Source of the DNA: Cristatella mucedo
Lineage: Eukaryota > Bryozoa > Phylactolaemata > Cristatellidae
Assembly: GCA_009760855.2 (NCBI GenBank)
Contig: WPIO01000047.1
Coordinates: 2,498,001 to 2,562,000 of the forward strand
Reading direction: 5' to 3'
Length of the DNA: 64,000 bases
The notes under the pieces were generated by a model, which saw only the letters and a list, made by a program, of their open reading frames with translations, was not told the DNA's origin and did not search any database. Shown piece after piece: positions 23,903-35,359 of the stretch. The position numbers and the translations under genes were made by a program. Each line of letters begins with the position of its first letter. Within the stretch, counting starts at the first letter, position 1.

Positions 23903-24757
23903 TTGCTTTGGGTATACAACGACCAACTTAGGAATGCAGATGAGGGTAGAATGTCTCTGCTTGTTTTGCTCGATCTTTCGGCAGCTTTTGATACCATCAA
24001 TCACAAAGTTCTTCTAGAGTGCCTCCCATCTCGCCTGGGCATCACTGGCTCTGCTTTGCAGTGGTTCAGGTCCTGTCTCAGTGGGAGACTTCGGAGGATT
24101 GACGTTAATGGACAAAGATCATCTGAGGTACCTCTGAAATTTGGGGTACTTCAGGGCTCCGTACTAGGTCCTGTTCTTTTCACGGTTTACACTCTCCCTC
24201 TTGCTGATGTGATTGCCAAGCACAATCTAGGCTCTTACTTCTATGAGGAAGACACTCCGTTGTACCTTTGCTTTGATCCCTCCCAGCCTTCAAGCACCTC
24301 AAATACTCTCTACTCACTTGCTGCATGTATTGATGACATCTGCACATGGATGGCAGCTAATTTTCTAAAACTAAACGACGATAGAACTAACTTACTAGTC
24401 ATAGGCAAACCCAGTGTGATTCACATATCAGAAAGGCTGACGCTCGAAATTGGCTCTGCCAGCATATCACCAGTAGAGTCAGCTCAAAATCTAGGTGTCA
24501 TATTCCAAAGCGACCTCTCGTTAGACGACCATATCAGCTCCACAGTCAAACCAGCCTATTTTCAGCTTCATAGCATTGCTAAAATTCGGGCTTGTTTAGA
24601 TAGGGATACCACGTCCAAGTTGGTCTATGCATTCGAGACATCCTGTCTCGACTTCTGCAACTCACTGCTTACTGGCCTACCAGCATGTGCGATCATGCGA
24701 CTGCAGCTGGTACAAAACTCTGCAGCTAGGCATGTCTGTCGTGAGTGTTACAGTTGA
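23903..24757 (+). pseudogene. LINE-A reverse transcriptase, inactive
   Basis: A 284-codon frame with motif [14 protein letters not shown], motif B FGVLQGSVLGP and motif C reading YFYEEDTPLY, i.e. the first catalytic aspartate of YADD replaced by Glu. The frame opens only after a stop in the fingers (near 23898) and closes at a stop in the thumb (24755). Adjoining RT sequence continues out of frame on both sides. Function is not expected. Confidence 0.9.
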
Positions 24758-24942
24758 CACATTACACCACTTCGCCGACCTGCACTGGCTACCTGTCAAG
24801 TAACGGATTGACTTCAAGGTTTTGTTGCTAACTTTTAGGTCACTTCTTTCTTTGGCTCTAGCCTATCTCTGAGATACACTCCCCCATCAGGCCAAGCATC
24901 GTACCACTCGCTTTTCGGAATCCAGCAGCCTGCAGATACCTG

Positions 24943-25318
24943 GTAATAATAATAATGCACTTGATAAAGCGCCCTCAGAACTTAATCTCTTTCTAGGCGC
25001 TTTAAATTTGCTGCAAAGTGAAATGCAATTGAATTGTATGTAAAATCATGCTTGAAAAACAAACAACATGAATAATATGCTTAGGGGTAACATGCACAGG
25101 GTCAGCATGCAAATGTGGTTAGTGGAAGCATGCACAGTGTCAGCATGCATAAGCAAATGAAGGACGAATCACAGGGACCCACTAAATGCTGTCCTAAATA
25201 GGTGTGTTTTCAAGTTCCTTCTAAATGTGGTCAGGTCCAGGGATGTTCTGAAGCAGGTCTGGAGGGAGTTCCAGGCTTTGGGAGCATACGAACTAAATGC
25301 ACGGTTTCCAAAGGATGC
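24943..25318 (-). mobile_element. LINE-A 3'-end fragment nested in opposite orientation
   Basis: On the plus strand it starts with (TAA)n, 'tgcacttgataaagcgccctcag' follows, and it then runs through the 3' UTR to the start of the thumb. It interrupts the plus-strand host after 'gatacctgg'; the host resumes at about 25319 with 'caaaccactaatcc', matching the expected continuation of the thumb. Confidence 0.88.
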
Positions 25319-25699
25319 AAACCACTAATCCTTCGTAGACCGGGCCTTAAGTTTGTATGCTCGCAATGCGTGGAACACCCTCCAGACTTGTGTCAAAATA
25401 TTCCCTGACCTGACCACATTTAAAAAGAACTTAAAAATACACCTATTCAGGACAGCCTTTAGCGGGTCCCTGGGATTCGTCCTCGATGTGCTTATGCATG
25501 CTGACACTGTGCATGCTGCCACTTACCACATTTTCATGCTGACCCTGTGCATGTCAACCCTAACCATTTTGCTCAAGTTTTTTTTTTATCAAGCATGATA
25601 TTTCTTACCATTCATTTGCATTTTCCTTTGCAGCAAATGTAAAGCGCCTAGAGAGAGATTGAGTTCTCTGAGGACGATTCATCAAGTGCATTATTATTA

Positions 25700-26650
25700 T
25701 CCACACTAACGTTTCTGCGTTCAGGTGATCAGCTCCTGCCATGTATACATGAGATCGTTAATTTGTCATAGGTAATATCCAAGAATCTTTCCTGTAGCCG
25801 TAGTCAAGAGACTACTCGAGCAATCTACACTATGCCAAGAGAACCAGAGCAACTTCCTCCTGGCCTTCTTTTTACTTTTCCATTGTTCGACACTAGAATG
25901 AGTAATGGTGGACCAGCTGAACTCATTCATTGAAACTTCAAACCTTGCTTTCAAGTTCCTTTTATGTTTTATAACTAATCGCTTCACCAAGTCAGCATTG
26001 ATAAAGTGCATAATGTTTTTTTTCGGAAGGCTGACCTTTGGTAGAGTAGCACTGCTTGTTTTTCTTGATCTTTCGGTAGCTTTTGATTCTATTGATTACC
26101 AAGATCTTTGCGTGAGTCTCTCATCCCTCATGACTATCACGGGTACTGAACTCGTATCATACAGGTCATATCTCAACGGGGCCCCCAGATTATCAATATG
26201 GAAGGACTGAAATCATCAGATGAACTACTTAAGTAAGGGTTATCTCATGGCTCTGTACTTGATCTATTTATATTCAAGTTATATGCTCTCCCTTTTGATG
26301 ATTAAGCTACGCACATCCTAGTATATTACTTCTGTGTAGATTACACTTATTTGAACCTTCCTTTGATACATATTAGCCCTCCAGCACATGGAGTATTCTC
26401 ACCTCCTTTGCTGCACGTATTTATGAAATATACGCCTGTATGGTAGCTAACGTTCCAAATGGAACGATACAAGTTCAAATTGGTCATCCCTAACCTACTC
26501 CAGCTTGCTTCATGCTTAAAGCAAACTTTTCAGTCCGTTGACTCATTCCTCGTAGTTTCTACAACTCAAAAGAGAGATGGCCTAGAACTCAGACTTGGCC
26601 ACAAAACCCTTTCAACAGTCAGCTAGATTGATGACCTGTTAATCCTCTGA
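25700..26650 (+). mobile_element. LINE-A copy 5, highly decayed
   Basis: The frame at 25905-26210 keeps a fingers segment (VDQLNSFIETSNLAFKF) and motif A (VFLDLSVAFDSIDY) followed by ITGTELVSYRSYLNG. Later motifs are recognisable only as frameshifted relics (YADD region near 26330, then the 'thumb' trace). This is the most diverged LINE-A in the window. Confidence 0.7.
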
Positions 26651-27780
26651 CCAGCAGTATGATGCAGTGGAGACCACTCGTATTTGTTAACGTAAGTATC
26701 CCACTGTATCGCACCAGCATAGCTAGTCATGGCCTTTTTGGCAGTATTCCCTGAAGAAAGGTAGTTGGAATGCAAACTACTTTTAAACTACCCCTGATGT
26801 TGAAACAGTGGTCATTTTGGCTTTGCCTTTACGGATTGAGCAAGTAGCCGATTTTCAATCTCAGAGCTATGAGAATGATAGGAATTTCCCATATCACTGC
26901 ATCACCTGAATGTTTATCCAGACGTTTCACATACGCAGTAGGGCATTAGCCTAGGGTCTCGGTCGTAAGCACCTTGTTAATACCTTGACCTTGGTCTTTA
27001 AAGATGAACAGCTTTACGTCAGGGCCAACCCAGGATATATCCATGAAATAGGCGGGGCGGCAGGGGGGGGGCTCTCAGAAGCCATTGTTACTTGAGCCGG
27101 CTTCGGTATCGCCTACTAGCTGAACATAGTCGCCAAGGTCACCTGCAGAGGGCTGCCTGTAACTCAAATCGTCTTACGAGTTGATGCCTCCACAGTACCA
27201 GAATCTCAAGGTCGCCCCAGCTGGTGCCAACTTTCTTAAGCAAGCAAAGCACCACATCGGCAGGAAGTTGCCAATATTTCTCTCAATTCTTTCAGAATAC
27301 CGTCAAAATACACGGCCCTCGCTTTTGTTTGTCACATTTTATCAACTCTTCCATATCTTTCTCCTGATGCTGCTCAGAGGGGTTACTCACTCCACAGAGT
27401 GAGCCACTCGGTCACTCTACTTAGAGGAATTAACTGTAGACCTGTCTCTGACGACTTGCCTCTGATTAAAAAATGCACAACTCTCGAATTCCCGGAAGAA
27501 GCGCCAACACCACGTACAAGTTATCCAAGGTTTACATTTTGGCCGTCTGTCGTTGCTGATAGGGCTGCTGACTTCCGAAGTGACTCATTTATGAAAAACT
27601 TTCCAGCATGTCATAAGAATCACATGTTGGAGGACCGCTACTTGAGCTGAGTGACTGCAATAAGAATTGTTTACTGATCTGGGCGGAATTTTAATTGATG
27701 TCCGTCTGTAATTTGTAACCCCAAAAAGCAAGCCACTAAGATCCAGAGGCTTTACACGGGATATGCTCTGGTAGGACACT
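26651..27780. other. No recognised gene
   Basis: Several frames of 60-85 codons (27181-27650) show no motif or family resemblance. A run of G at 27063-27070 is the only oddity. Confidence 0.5.
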
Positions 27781-29330
27781 AGAAGCCTACGTGGCTTTCG
27801 GTAAGCCTGAAGTAGTCAGAGCATTTAATCTCCAGCAACAAAGGGGCTTTTGAGGTGGTGAATACAATGAAGGTAGCAGCTCAGGAACGCTGGAAAGGGT
27901 ATGCCGCAGTCAACAGAAAGTAAGCAGATTTCGTTGCATAAGAATTTGGGAGTAAGTTCCACACTATATGGCATACAGATTGAAAGTGTTGGTCGCTAAG
28001 GATGGGCAAGCAACGGAAAGAAACAGCTTATACATTGTCCATATAGGATCGAGACAGGAGGCTGAAACTGGTGTATCACTCCTGCTAGGTAGGGAGCACC
28101 TAAGCCGTGGCGGCCATGTCGATGTTCTTAAGAACTATCGCTGTATGTGATGGACCGGCAACCATCGGAGCTTATTCAGCTAAGGAGACAATTGGTCAAA
28201 CCTCATGAATATCTTAACTAGCCTTTCTGCAGTATTTATCACTAGCTGAGCTTGCCTAGTGCGTTTTCGGTAGTCTGGCATACATTGAAATGAAATAATG
28301 TAGCAGAGAAAGAATCGGTAAGATAGATTAGTTGCTTGCAAGCCACCATGGTGGAGTGTCATAAGTCTGGCATTGGGATCAGAAGTGATGGCTAGCAGTG
28401 GAGTGAGTTTTCTCATTGCAAGTTCCAAAATTTTGCTTGCTTCATAAAAAAAAAACTAAAATCGAATTTCAAGCGTACCGTGACGGTCGCATAACAGCCC
28501 CATCTATAATGTGCAAAGTGTTAAAGCCCAGCCCAAACCATTAGTTGGCCTATAGGTAGCAGTTTCAGACTTTCATCCTAAAGTTAGTAACATTTGCCAA
28601 AATTAGATATGGAAATTTTGTAACCTAAGGATTTGATTTGTCAGTTGCTTCAGCTAATTCAAAATTTATAGACTATAAAAAGCTGCCTATCTTAAGTATA
28701 AAATGTCAATTAAATTCCTCTGTATAGTGCCTAGACTTTAGCACTTCATATAATCCACGGGGTTCAAGCTCACGACCTCGGTCACTAAAAACTTGACGTC
28801 GACGTTGATCGGGACATGCACTTTTACCAGTGGTTAAAATCAGTGAGGAAAAATGGATAGCCGATTCATCAGGCCAGAATCACGTTTGTCAGAGGCTTAT
28901 CATAAATAATAAATGGCACAGGTCTGGGGATGGACCTTTGAGGTACCTACAACTTGACTAGTCTAGTTGATGACTCCCATATAACACTATTTAAAAGCGA
29001 TCGGAGAATAATTTAAATCAGGCCAGTGCCTCGCCCGATAGACCGCTGGTTATTCTAAAAAAAATTGTAGGCTATCGTGGTCCACTGCATCGAAGGCAGA
29101 TATATCTACCCGTGGATAGGGTATTTCAGCCATCGTAGCTTCAGAGGATGTCATTAGTTACATGGAGGAAAGCAGTTTCAGTTTAGTGGTGTCGCTTGAA
29201 GTCTTACTGAAATTCATCTAATCGCTTGACGGCAATAAGTTAAAAATAATTTGATGCCACTGCTAAAAATCTTCATCCCCTTGCTGTTTTTCCATCAGTG
29301 GTTTAGGGTAATTTTCAGGCCAAGCTTATA
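27781..29330 (-). mobile_element. LINE-B copy 1, decayed
   Basis: A second LINE lineage, distinct from LINE-A. On the minus strand a motif A relic reads VDISAFDAVDHDSL (about 29120-29080). The thumb region (28428-28180) contains LVINTAERLVKIFMRFDQLSP, followed by a decayed C-terminus and 3' UTR to about 27781. A SINE-1 relic lies in between at 28700-28848. Stops and frameshifts are frequent. Confidence 0.6.
28700..28848 (-). mobile_element. SINE-1, degenerate copy within LINE-B
   Basis: On the plus strand: tail-like 'tgtatagtgcctagactttagcacttcatat', then the box B complement 'ggggttcaagctcacgacctcggtc', then the box A complement near 'cttttaccagtggttaaaatcag'. The order and spacing match SINE-1 in minus orientation. 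Confidence 0.6.
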
Positions 29331-29384
29331 ATTCGTAACACCTACTCATTACTTTATGACGTTCCTGTGCCTATGATTTGAAGA

Positions 29385-30100
29385 GGCAGCAAAAAACATT
29401 AAAAACTGTTTGACATACTTCCCATGAGACTCTGCATAAGTATGTATCTCCGTCTGTAACTCCACGAAGCCATAAAAACCAAGTATGCGTACGCAAGAGA
29501 GTTTGCATGGCACAATTACAGGCTAAGCAGCTTTTGGTAAGCATTCGGTAGAAACCAGTTTTCATCTCACGCAATAAAGAGAAAGTTGAAAGCATAGCAG
29601 CGTTAGGAGAGCAGTGGAGCTGGCGACTATCAATGAAGTAGCAGCTCAGGACCACTGAAATAGATGTGCATTGTCGGCAGAGTTAGAGTATTTGTCGTTG
29701 GGTAAGAATTTCAGAAGCGAGTTCCACAGTCTGGGACCTGCAGAGCTATAGCTACTGTCACCAATGGTCTTTAAGAGCAGGAATGGAACAGCTAATTTAT
29801 TGTCCATACAGGACCTGAGGGCACGAAGAGGCTGAAACTGGTGCAGCAGTTCAGCTAGGTGTAAAGGAAACAAGCCATAGCGGGTCTTGTGGGTCAGCCT
29901 AAGAAATTGGCTCTTTATCCGTTGATGAACGGGCAGCCATCCTAGCTCTCTTAGCAAGGGAGACACGTGATCAAACCTCTGGAACTTGAAAACTAGCCCT
30001 GCAACGACATTCATAGCCAGCTGCAGTGGTCTAGTGGAGTTACTTGGTAGCCCACCCAATAGGGAAATACAATAATCAAGCCCAAACATTACTAAGTAAA
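29385..30100 (-). mobile_element. LINE-B copy 2, RT thumb and 3' UTR
   Basis: The 147-codon frame 30089-29646 is an RT C-terminal segment: LDYCISLLGGLPS, RPLQLAMNVVAGLVF, HVSPLLRELGWLPVHQRI, KTIGDSSYSSAGPRLWNSL. This is the layout of CR1/L2-group thumb regions but diverged from LINE-A. The sequence after the stop (to about 29385) is the 3' UTR and resembles the region at 57185-57470. The catalytic palm is missing. Confidence 0.8.
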
Positions 30101-30555
30101 TTCTGAAGGCAGAGGTATGTCAGTATCAGTTTTAAAAACTCAAAACAAATAACGTGAATAAACACTAAAGCAGTTGTCAGTTCATATCAATTAAAGAAGT
30201 GCTAACAGGCCAAGCCCAAAAAACATCGAGCTCACTGTGGTATCAGACTTTCACTTCCAGCTGTTAATCTAGAAGTTGCTCAGTGCGAAATGGTGACCTT
30301 GATAGTGCAGTTAAAGGCTACGGTTGAAATTCTTCGTGCTGACATAGGTAAACATGATATACTGCTTAATAGGAAACTGTTTTATATTTTACGTGACGGT
30401 ATGGAAATGGCCATAGATAACTTACAGGTACTTTGGACATTGGTCGAGATGCAAAAATGTGGAACCAAGCCCTATTTAATCCTAAATGAATGGTAGCCTC
30501 TGCCTAAGTAGCACTTGACGGCTGAGATGTTCTCCGATATTGTTTCCAGGCAATC
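30101..30555. other. No recognised gene
   Basis: One frame of 68 codons (30290-30496) without motifs. Confidence 0.45.
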
Positions 30556-30559
30556 TGTT

Positions 30560-30735
30560 GAGTTTATATTTGCGAGCCATAGTGGCACAACAGACTAGGC
30601 TGCTGCTTTTAATGACCTTGGTCCCGAGGTTGTAGGTTGGAATCCTATGATGGGTGATTCTTCCTCGGCTCTGCAAGATGTGGTGATAACCGTTAAGGCT
30701 TTTCTGTTGCTATTCAAAAAGAGGCTGTAAAAAGC
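30560..30735 (+). mobile_element. SINE-2 (tRNA-derived), copy 1
   Basis: Aligns with 58783-58955: 'gagccatagtggcac', 'gaccttggtcccgaggttgtaggttggaatcc' (box B region), then 'gtgataaccgttaaggcttttctgttgctattcaaaaagaggctgt'. Diverged. Confidence 0.75.
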
Positions 30736-31750
30736 TATTTTTTCTTCTGCTGCTGCTGTGGTGCTGAACGAGTTGACTTATTGATCTGAAAGCTCAATGC
30801 CGATAGGCTTCGCACTATTCGTAATGTGACTGATGCCAGTTTTCCCTACTTGCAATGAGAAATATCATTCCCTAGTGCTGAGCAAGGTAGTGATATTAGT
30901 ATGCATTGCATGCCAGGGCTTTGCGGTGACTCAGAGGATTATTTTTCGATCGTGCAAGCTTTATGGGTGCAGTTCCTGAGTTACAGAGGCTAAAAGCCGG
31001 TTTCTGGGATGGTCTATGGTTAGGCAGCATAGAACTGACGTCATCTAATACTCACAGTCCGTTTGCTTAAATTGTTGAGCTCTGCGAGAGTTGATTTCTT
31101 AAAGTTGACCTGAGTGGTTGCCGGTCCCGAGGCTTTGACCTGGTAAACTGTTCAGTTGTGGAGTGAGAGCCATGCCGGGGCATCTGGGTGCCATTGCTGA
31201 TGGTAGATGCTAGAGAAGATCTCGCCATGTGAAATAAACTTGTCTATGCCACTGATGTGGACATGCCTTCGCAAGGTGTGGAAGCTCATCCTTACCGACT
31301 TTCTCCTTACCTTTGGAGAACTAGGGTGCATATATGTGTCAGCAACAGGCTTTTCATAACTCCAAGGGTAAGAGATTAACTGTTTTAGAAGTAACTATAC
31401 ACTTACTAAATGCTGTATTTGTGGCTGCTTTTTTATCGCGATTTAGAAGCCGTTAAGGCTCGCTAGTAGCTGGTAGTAATTTTCAAATATTCTGTGTACA
31501 TCAATTTCCAAGTTTTCCACTCTCAATATATCTTCATCGTTGAATCACTATCACCTCAATATTTGTCTATATGATGTATTCTATCTCTACATATACCTGC
31601 TTGTGTCCCATTCAGTAATGTCTCCTTTTCTTACTCTCTTATCTAACTCCTCCACATTTCTGTCTTCCATTATGTTTTTTGTATCCTCTGTGATACCAAA
31701 ATATTCCGTGTTCTTAGATTGGGTAAATATAAATTGTTATATTTCAAATA
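30736..31750. other. No recognised gene
   Basis: No long frame and no repeat recognised. Confidence 0.5.
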
Positions 31751-31755
31751 TATCT

Positions 31756-31766
31756 ATATATACATA

Positions 31767-31810
<44 letters not shown>

Positions 31811-32012
31811 TACATATATACATATATGTATATGTATATGTATGTATATATATATGTGTGTATATATACATATATAATTACATACAAAATTCTCCTTTCA
31901 CGAAGGTTTCTCGAGAATGTGTTCTACACTGTCATACACACACAAACACACGCACAGACACAAACACACACACACACACACATACACACACACACACACA
32001 CACAAGCCATAT
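31756..32012. repeat. Compound microsatellite: (TA)n, (TATG)n and (CA)n
   Basis: TA-rich runs at about 31768-31880 and CA runs at 31937-32003, separated by about 55 bp. The Tyr/Ile- and Thr/His-rich frames across it are artefacts. Confidence 0.95.
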
Positions 32013-32571
32013 ATATATATGGTGTCAGCAGTTGCGACACTGCCGGCCGCCTTCGTTCATCGGAATTTTCTTCAACCAGCAAATAAATAGGTAAGTTCAG
32101 CTTTATCTAGTTGATTAACATCTAGAGCATATTTTAATACTGTACTTATATCGTTTGATGAGAGTTATTGGCCTGTTGGCTTGATCCAGGTCAGGCCAAC
32201 CATACCGTGCTTGCAACGACTGCCTGTCTGGCCGGCAACGGTTCCATCGGCCGGCCCTAAAGCTCCTCAGCATCCTATCACGTCGGCTGCAGTCCCCTTA
32301 GTTGGCCTTAATGCCTGCCAGCAGCTCACTACCTCGGGCGATGCACCAACTCCGGATGCTGCTGCACCCTCATTGGTTACCATGGGTGCTCATGCTCAGG
32401 CAGCCTCGGTCTCTTTTGCCTTCTGCGCGGCTTCCGGCCCTCACGACGGCAACACCTCTGTGAGTTTTGGTGCACAGGCAGGCCGGGCTGCTGTGGCAAT
32501 CTCGAATCTTTATTAACCGCCTGCCAGCTGTTGTCCAGCCCTGGTACTCTGTACCTGGTCGTATGGACCTG

Positions 32572-32695
32572 GACCCTCCCTGTGGACTTGCTTAGTTCCC
32601 CTGATGTTGTTGGCTCATGTGTTATTATAAAGAGGTTTAACCTGACGGCCTCTCGTCTTACCCAGCTCAGCCACATGGCAGGTGGCAGTCTGGCC
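32572..32695 (+). repeat. Direct repeat within the RLE element, unit 1
   Basis: Shares 'ctccctgt.gacttg.ttagttcccctgatgttgttgg', 'gttattataaagaggt.taacctgacggcc' and 'cttacccagctcagcc.catggcaggtggcagt' with 34873-35005, at about 90% identity by eye. Confidence 0.9.
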
Positions 32696-34872
32696 GGAGT
32701 ACAACCACAGATCACATCGGGGGGGGGGGGGGAGGCGACCAAGCAGCAGCAGCCTGGAGTGCGACTACTAGCTCCGAGTTCAGGCTATTTCCCAACCAGC
32801 TGGTGGTGCCTCCCCCCCTGCCAGCTGGGAAGGTGGAGAAGCAGTTTCTCACTGGCCTGCTGGCTCTGTACCCATACATCGAGCGGGCGAAGATCACCCA
32901 GCCCTCGACAGCATCTCCAGCTGTCTCCACCCTCTGCTGCCAAACGGCCAACCAGGCATTAAGCCTCGCCCATGCTCTCGTGGCAGGTGATCACCCTGGC
33001 ACCAATAGGCTGAGAGACTGTCCTGCATTGGTTGTCAATGACTGCTTAAACCTGGACGACACCGATGAAAGCTTGTCTGCGGTGCTCCGGAAGTTTGGCG
33101 AAACGACAGAGGTCAAGACCCCTAGTCTCTATGACCAGGTGTCATCCTATCGACTCATCGTTCCCATATCGATGGACAAACCGATTCCTTTGGTCCTGCT
33201 CATCAACAGTGAGGTATGTTTCGTGCGATATGTGGGGCAGCCTCCCGGCTCCACCAACTGTGGCTCAACGGAGCATGTTTACGAGAAATTATCAGAGCGA
33301 GTCTGCTGGCGTTTTCAAGCTACCGGGCACAGCAGTAATTCGGGGAAGCTGCATCAGCTGTTTGGTAGCTGCTGCACTCCTGGCCATTTTGCCGCGACTC
33401 TGAGGCCACATCGAGAGATCGTGGAGGCAAGGTGGTGGCCACGGCATCACGGGTCTTTCGGACCAGACTGGCCCTCCTTGCTTGGATGACTTTCCACCAC
33501 TTCCTCCAGAGGTGGCTGCTCTGCTTTCGGTGCCTCCTATCCAAACTAGGCTCGTCCTGCCCACTGACGTCCACGGTCCACTGCTGCTTACTGACCATAT
33601 GCAAGCCCAGGCTCAGGCTCCCTGGCTGATTGCTGATTCCATGCCAGCAGCTGGCTCCAGCGCTCGAGACCTGCCCAACGGGAGAACTGGCGTCTTTCGG
33701 CCCTAAGATCAGCAAGCTAGTCATCGATGACCTCGGGAGTGGTTATGTGCTTTCCTCTGGCTTCTCGCTTGGTGAGTGCCTGAGCTGCACCGTCTACTTC
33801 TGACTATCACCATTTTCCTCTGCTAGTCAGCCCTCACAAACGAGAAACTGGAAGAAACTGGTACCTTCCACAGTCCCTCTTTTCTCGTCTCCAGAGTCCT
33901 CGCTGCGTTCGGGATGTGCACTCACTATTACCATGTCAGCCTTTAGCTCGGTTGTGTCACTCCCAACCCCTGGGAGTCACTTCTAAACTACTACGCCTGC
34001 AGAAACCGCTGCCCCTGTCGTGGCTGAGGCAGTTTCGGAGGCCAAACAACTATTCCCTAGCTTCTGTTGCCTTAAGGACAAGTTGCAGCAGGCATGCAGC
34101 CCAGAGGGCTGTAGATTTAGCTAAGACAGCTAGCTGCACATGCCTCTACGACTTCAGCTTCGGCCATGGCTGGCAGGGCTAAGTAACCCAGACTATAACC
34201 ATGCCTGCTTCTGCCCCTGCAGGGTCGCCCTTGGTGCCAGCCACCTCAGTATACCATCAGTCCTGACCCTTAGCCCCTACTATCTGTCTATTATGTCACT
34301 AGTGCTTCTCCCACCTACATTCATTATTCTGTACCCAGGCTAGGTTCGGTTGGCTGGGACCAGACAGCTATAATGAGGGTAAGGGTCACCAGCTAGGCCA
34401 GGGTAGGACTTAAGCATGGCTAGATGTGAGGTGACGTGAGGTCACCGAGGCTCTTGGGTAGGAAAAATGGGCCGATTAAGTCGTGGTGTTGTAGGCTCCA
34501 GGTCTCGCCGAGTTATGCACCTGGATGGTTGTAGGCATGCTTTGGCGATGCAGCCACGCACGAAAAGGCGACGAGTACCCAACGCCCAAGCAGAGCTGGA
34601 TAGCAGGCTCCTTGTTGGGACTTTTTATTCTGCGTTCCCCGTGTAACTTGTTCGTGACCCCCATGCTTCTGTTGGGGTCTTTCGGTGGAAGCTCTCGACT
34701 GTTGTGGACGTCTGCTCCGTATATCAAAAGAATACTAAGCTAGCCGGGTCTCGTACGGCGTACGCTTGTACTGTTGGGACAGAGGCCGGCGACGGTGTGA
34801 AGGTATAAGCTGACTGACCAACTAACGCGTTTGTTCAAGCTTGCTGCTCTGTCTTGCGCCCCTATGGTGTAC

Positions 34873-35005
34873 TTTGCTCAGGACTCTCCCTGTAGACTTG
34901 TTTAGTTCCCCTGATGTTGTTGGCGCTTGCGTTATTATAAAGAGGTATAACCTGACGGCCGTTTGTCTTACCCAGCTCAGCCGCATGGCAGGTGGCAGTG
35001 TGACT
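34873..35005 (+). repeat. Direct repeat within the RLE element, unit 2
   Basis: Second copy of the 32572-32695 sequence, about 2.3 kb downstream. It suggests either two overlapping elements of the same family (the repeat being a 5' or promoter segment) or an internal duplication. The sequence between, especially 34345-34870, has no recognisable coding content. Confidence 0.9.
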
Positions 35006-35359
35006 GGGGTATGGCAGGTTTGGTTGGGAAATAGCCTCTGACCCCTGGAACTCGGTTACAGTTATTTTACCTTGTTCGTAAACACAACTCCGTGCTCCAT
35101 GTCTGATGCCTGCTCTGCCCTTTTATCTGTTCATCCGAGGCAGTACTCAGCAAACATATGGGCTACAAGCATCTCCCTCATTGGTAGTAGAACTTTCTTC
35201 TCCCGTGGCATATAGCTTGACTAGGGATGCGCCTCGCGACGTCCTTCCATTATCGTTGACGACACGCTCTGGCATCGCTACACTTTCCACCCCATCTGAG
35301 ACTCTTCCCCAAGCCCCGATGCTGAAGCCCCTGCCTAACTGGTACCTGTACCTCAGCTT

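Larger units (their letters stand above)
22031..25698 (+). mobile_element. LINE-A copy 4, old near-full-length copy with nested insertions
   Basis: Very degraded endonuclease at 22031-22423 and 22679-22900 (relics of the AVVYRPPG and GDFN segments at about 22365 and 22735). An AT-rich stretch follows at 22900-23215. The linker and RT fingers occupy 23216-23902, the RT 23903-24757, and the thumb and 3' UTR 24758-25698, ending in AAGCGCC...TTCTCTGAGG and (ATT)n. Two other LINE-A 3' fragments are nested in it, 22424-22678 (same strand) and about 24943-25318 (opposite strand). Confidence 0.85.

Noticed and set aside
31540-32094. 184-codon frame with Tyr/Ile and Thr/His runs
   Set aside because: Most of it is TA and CA microsatellite; also applies to 6537-6730 and 43468-43794.
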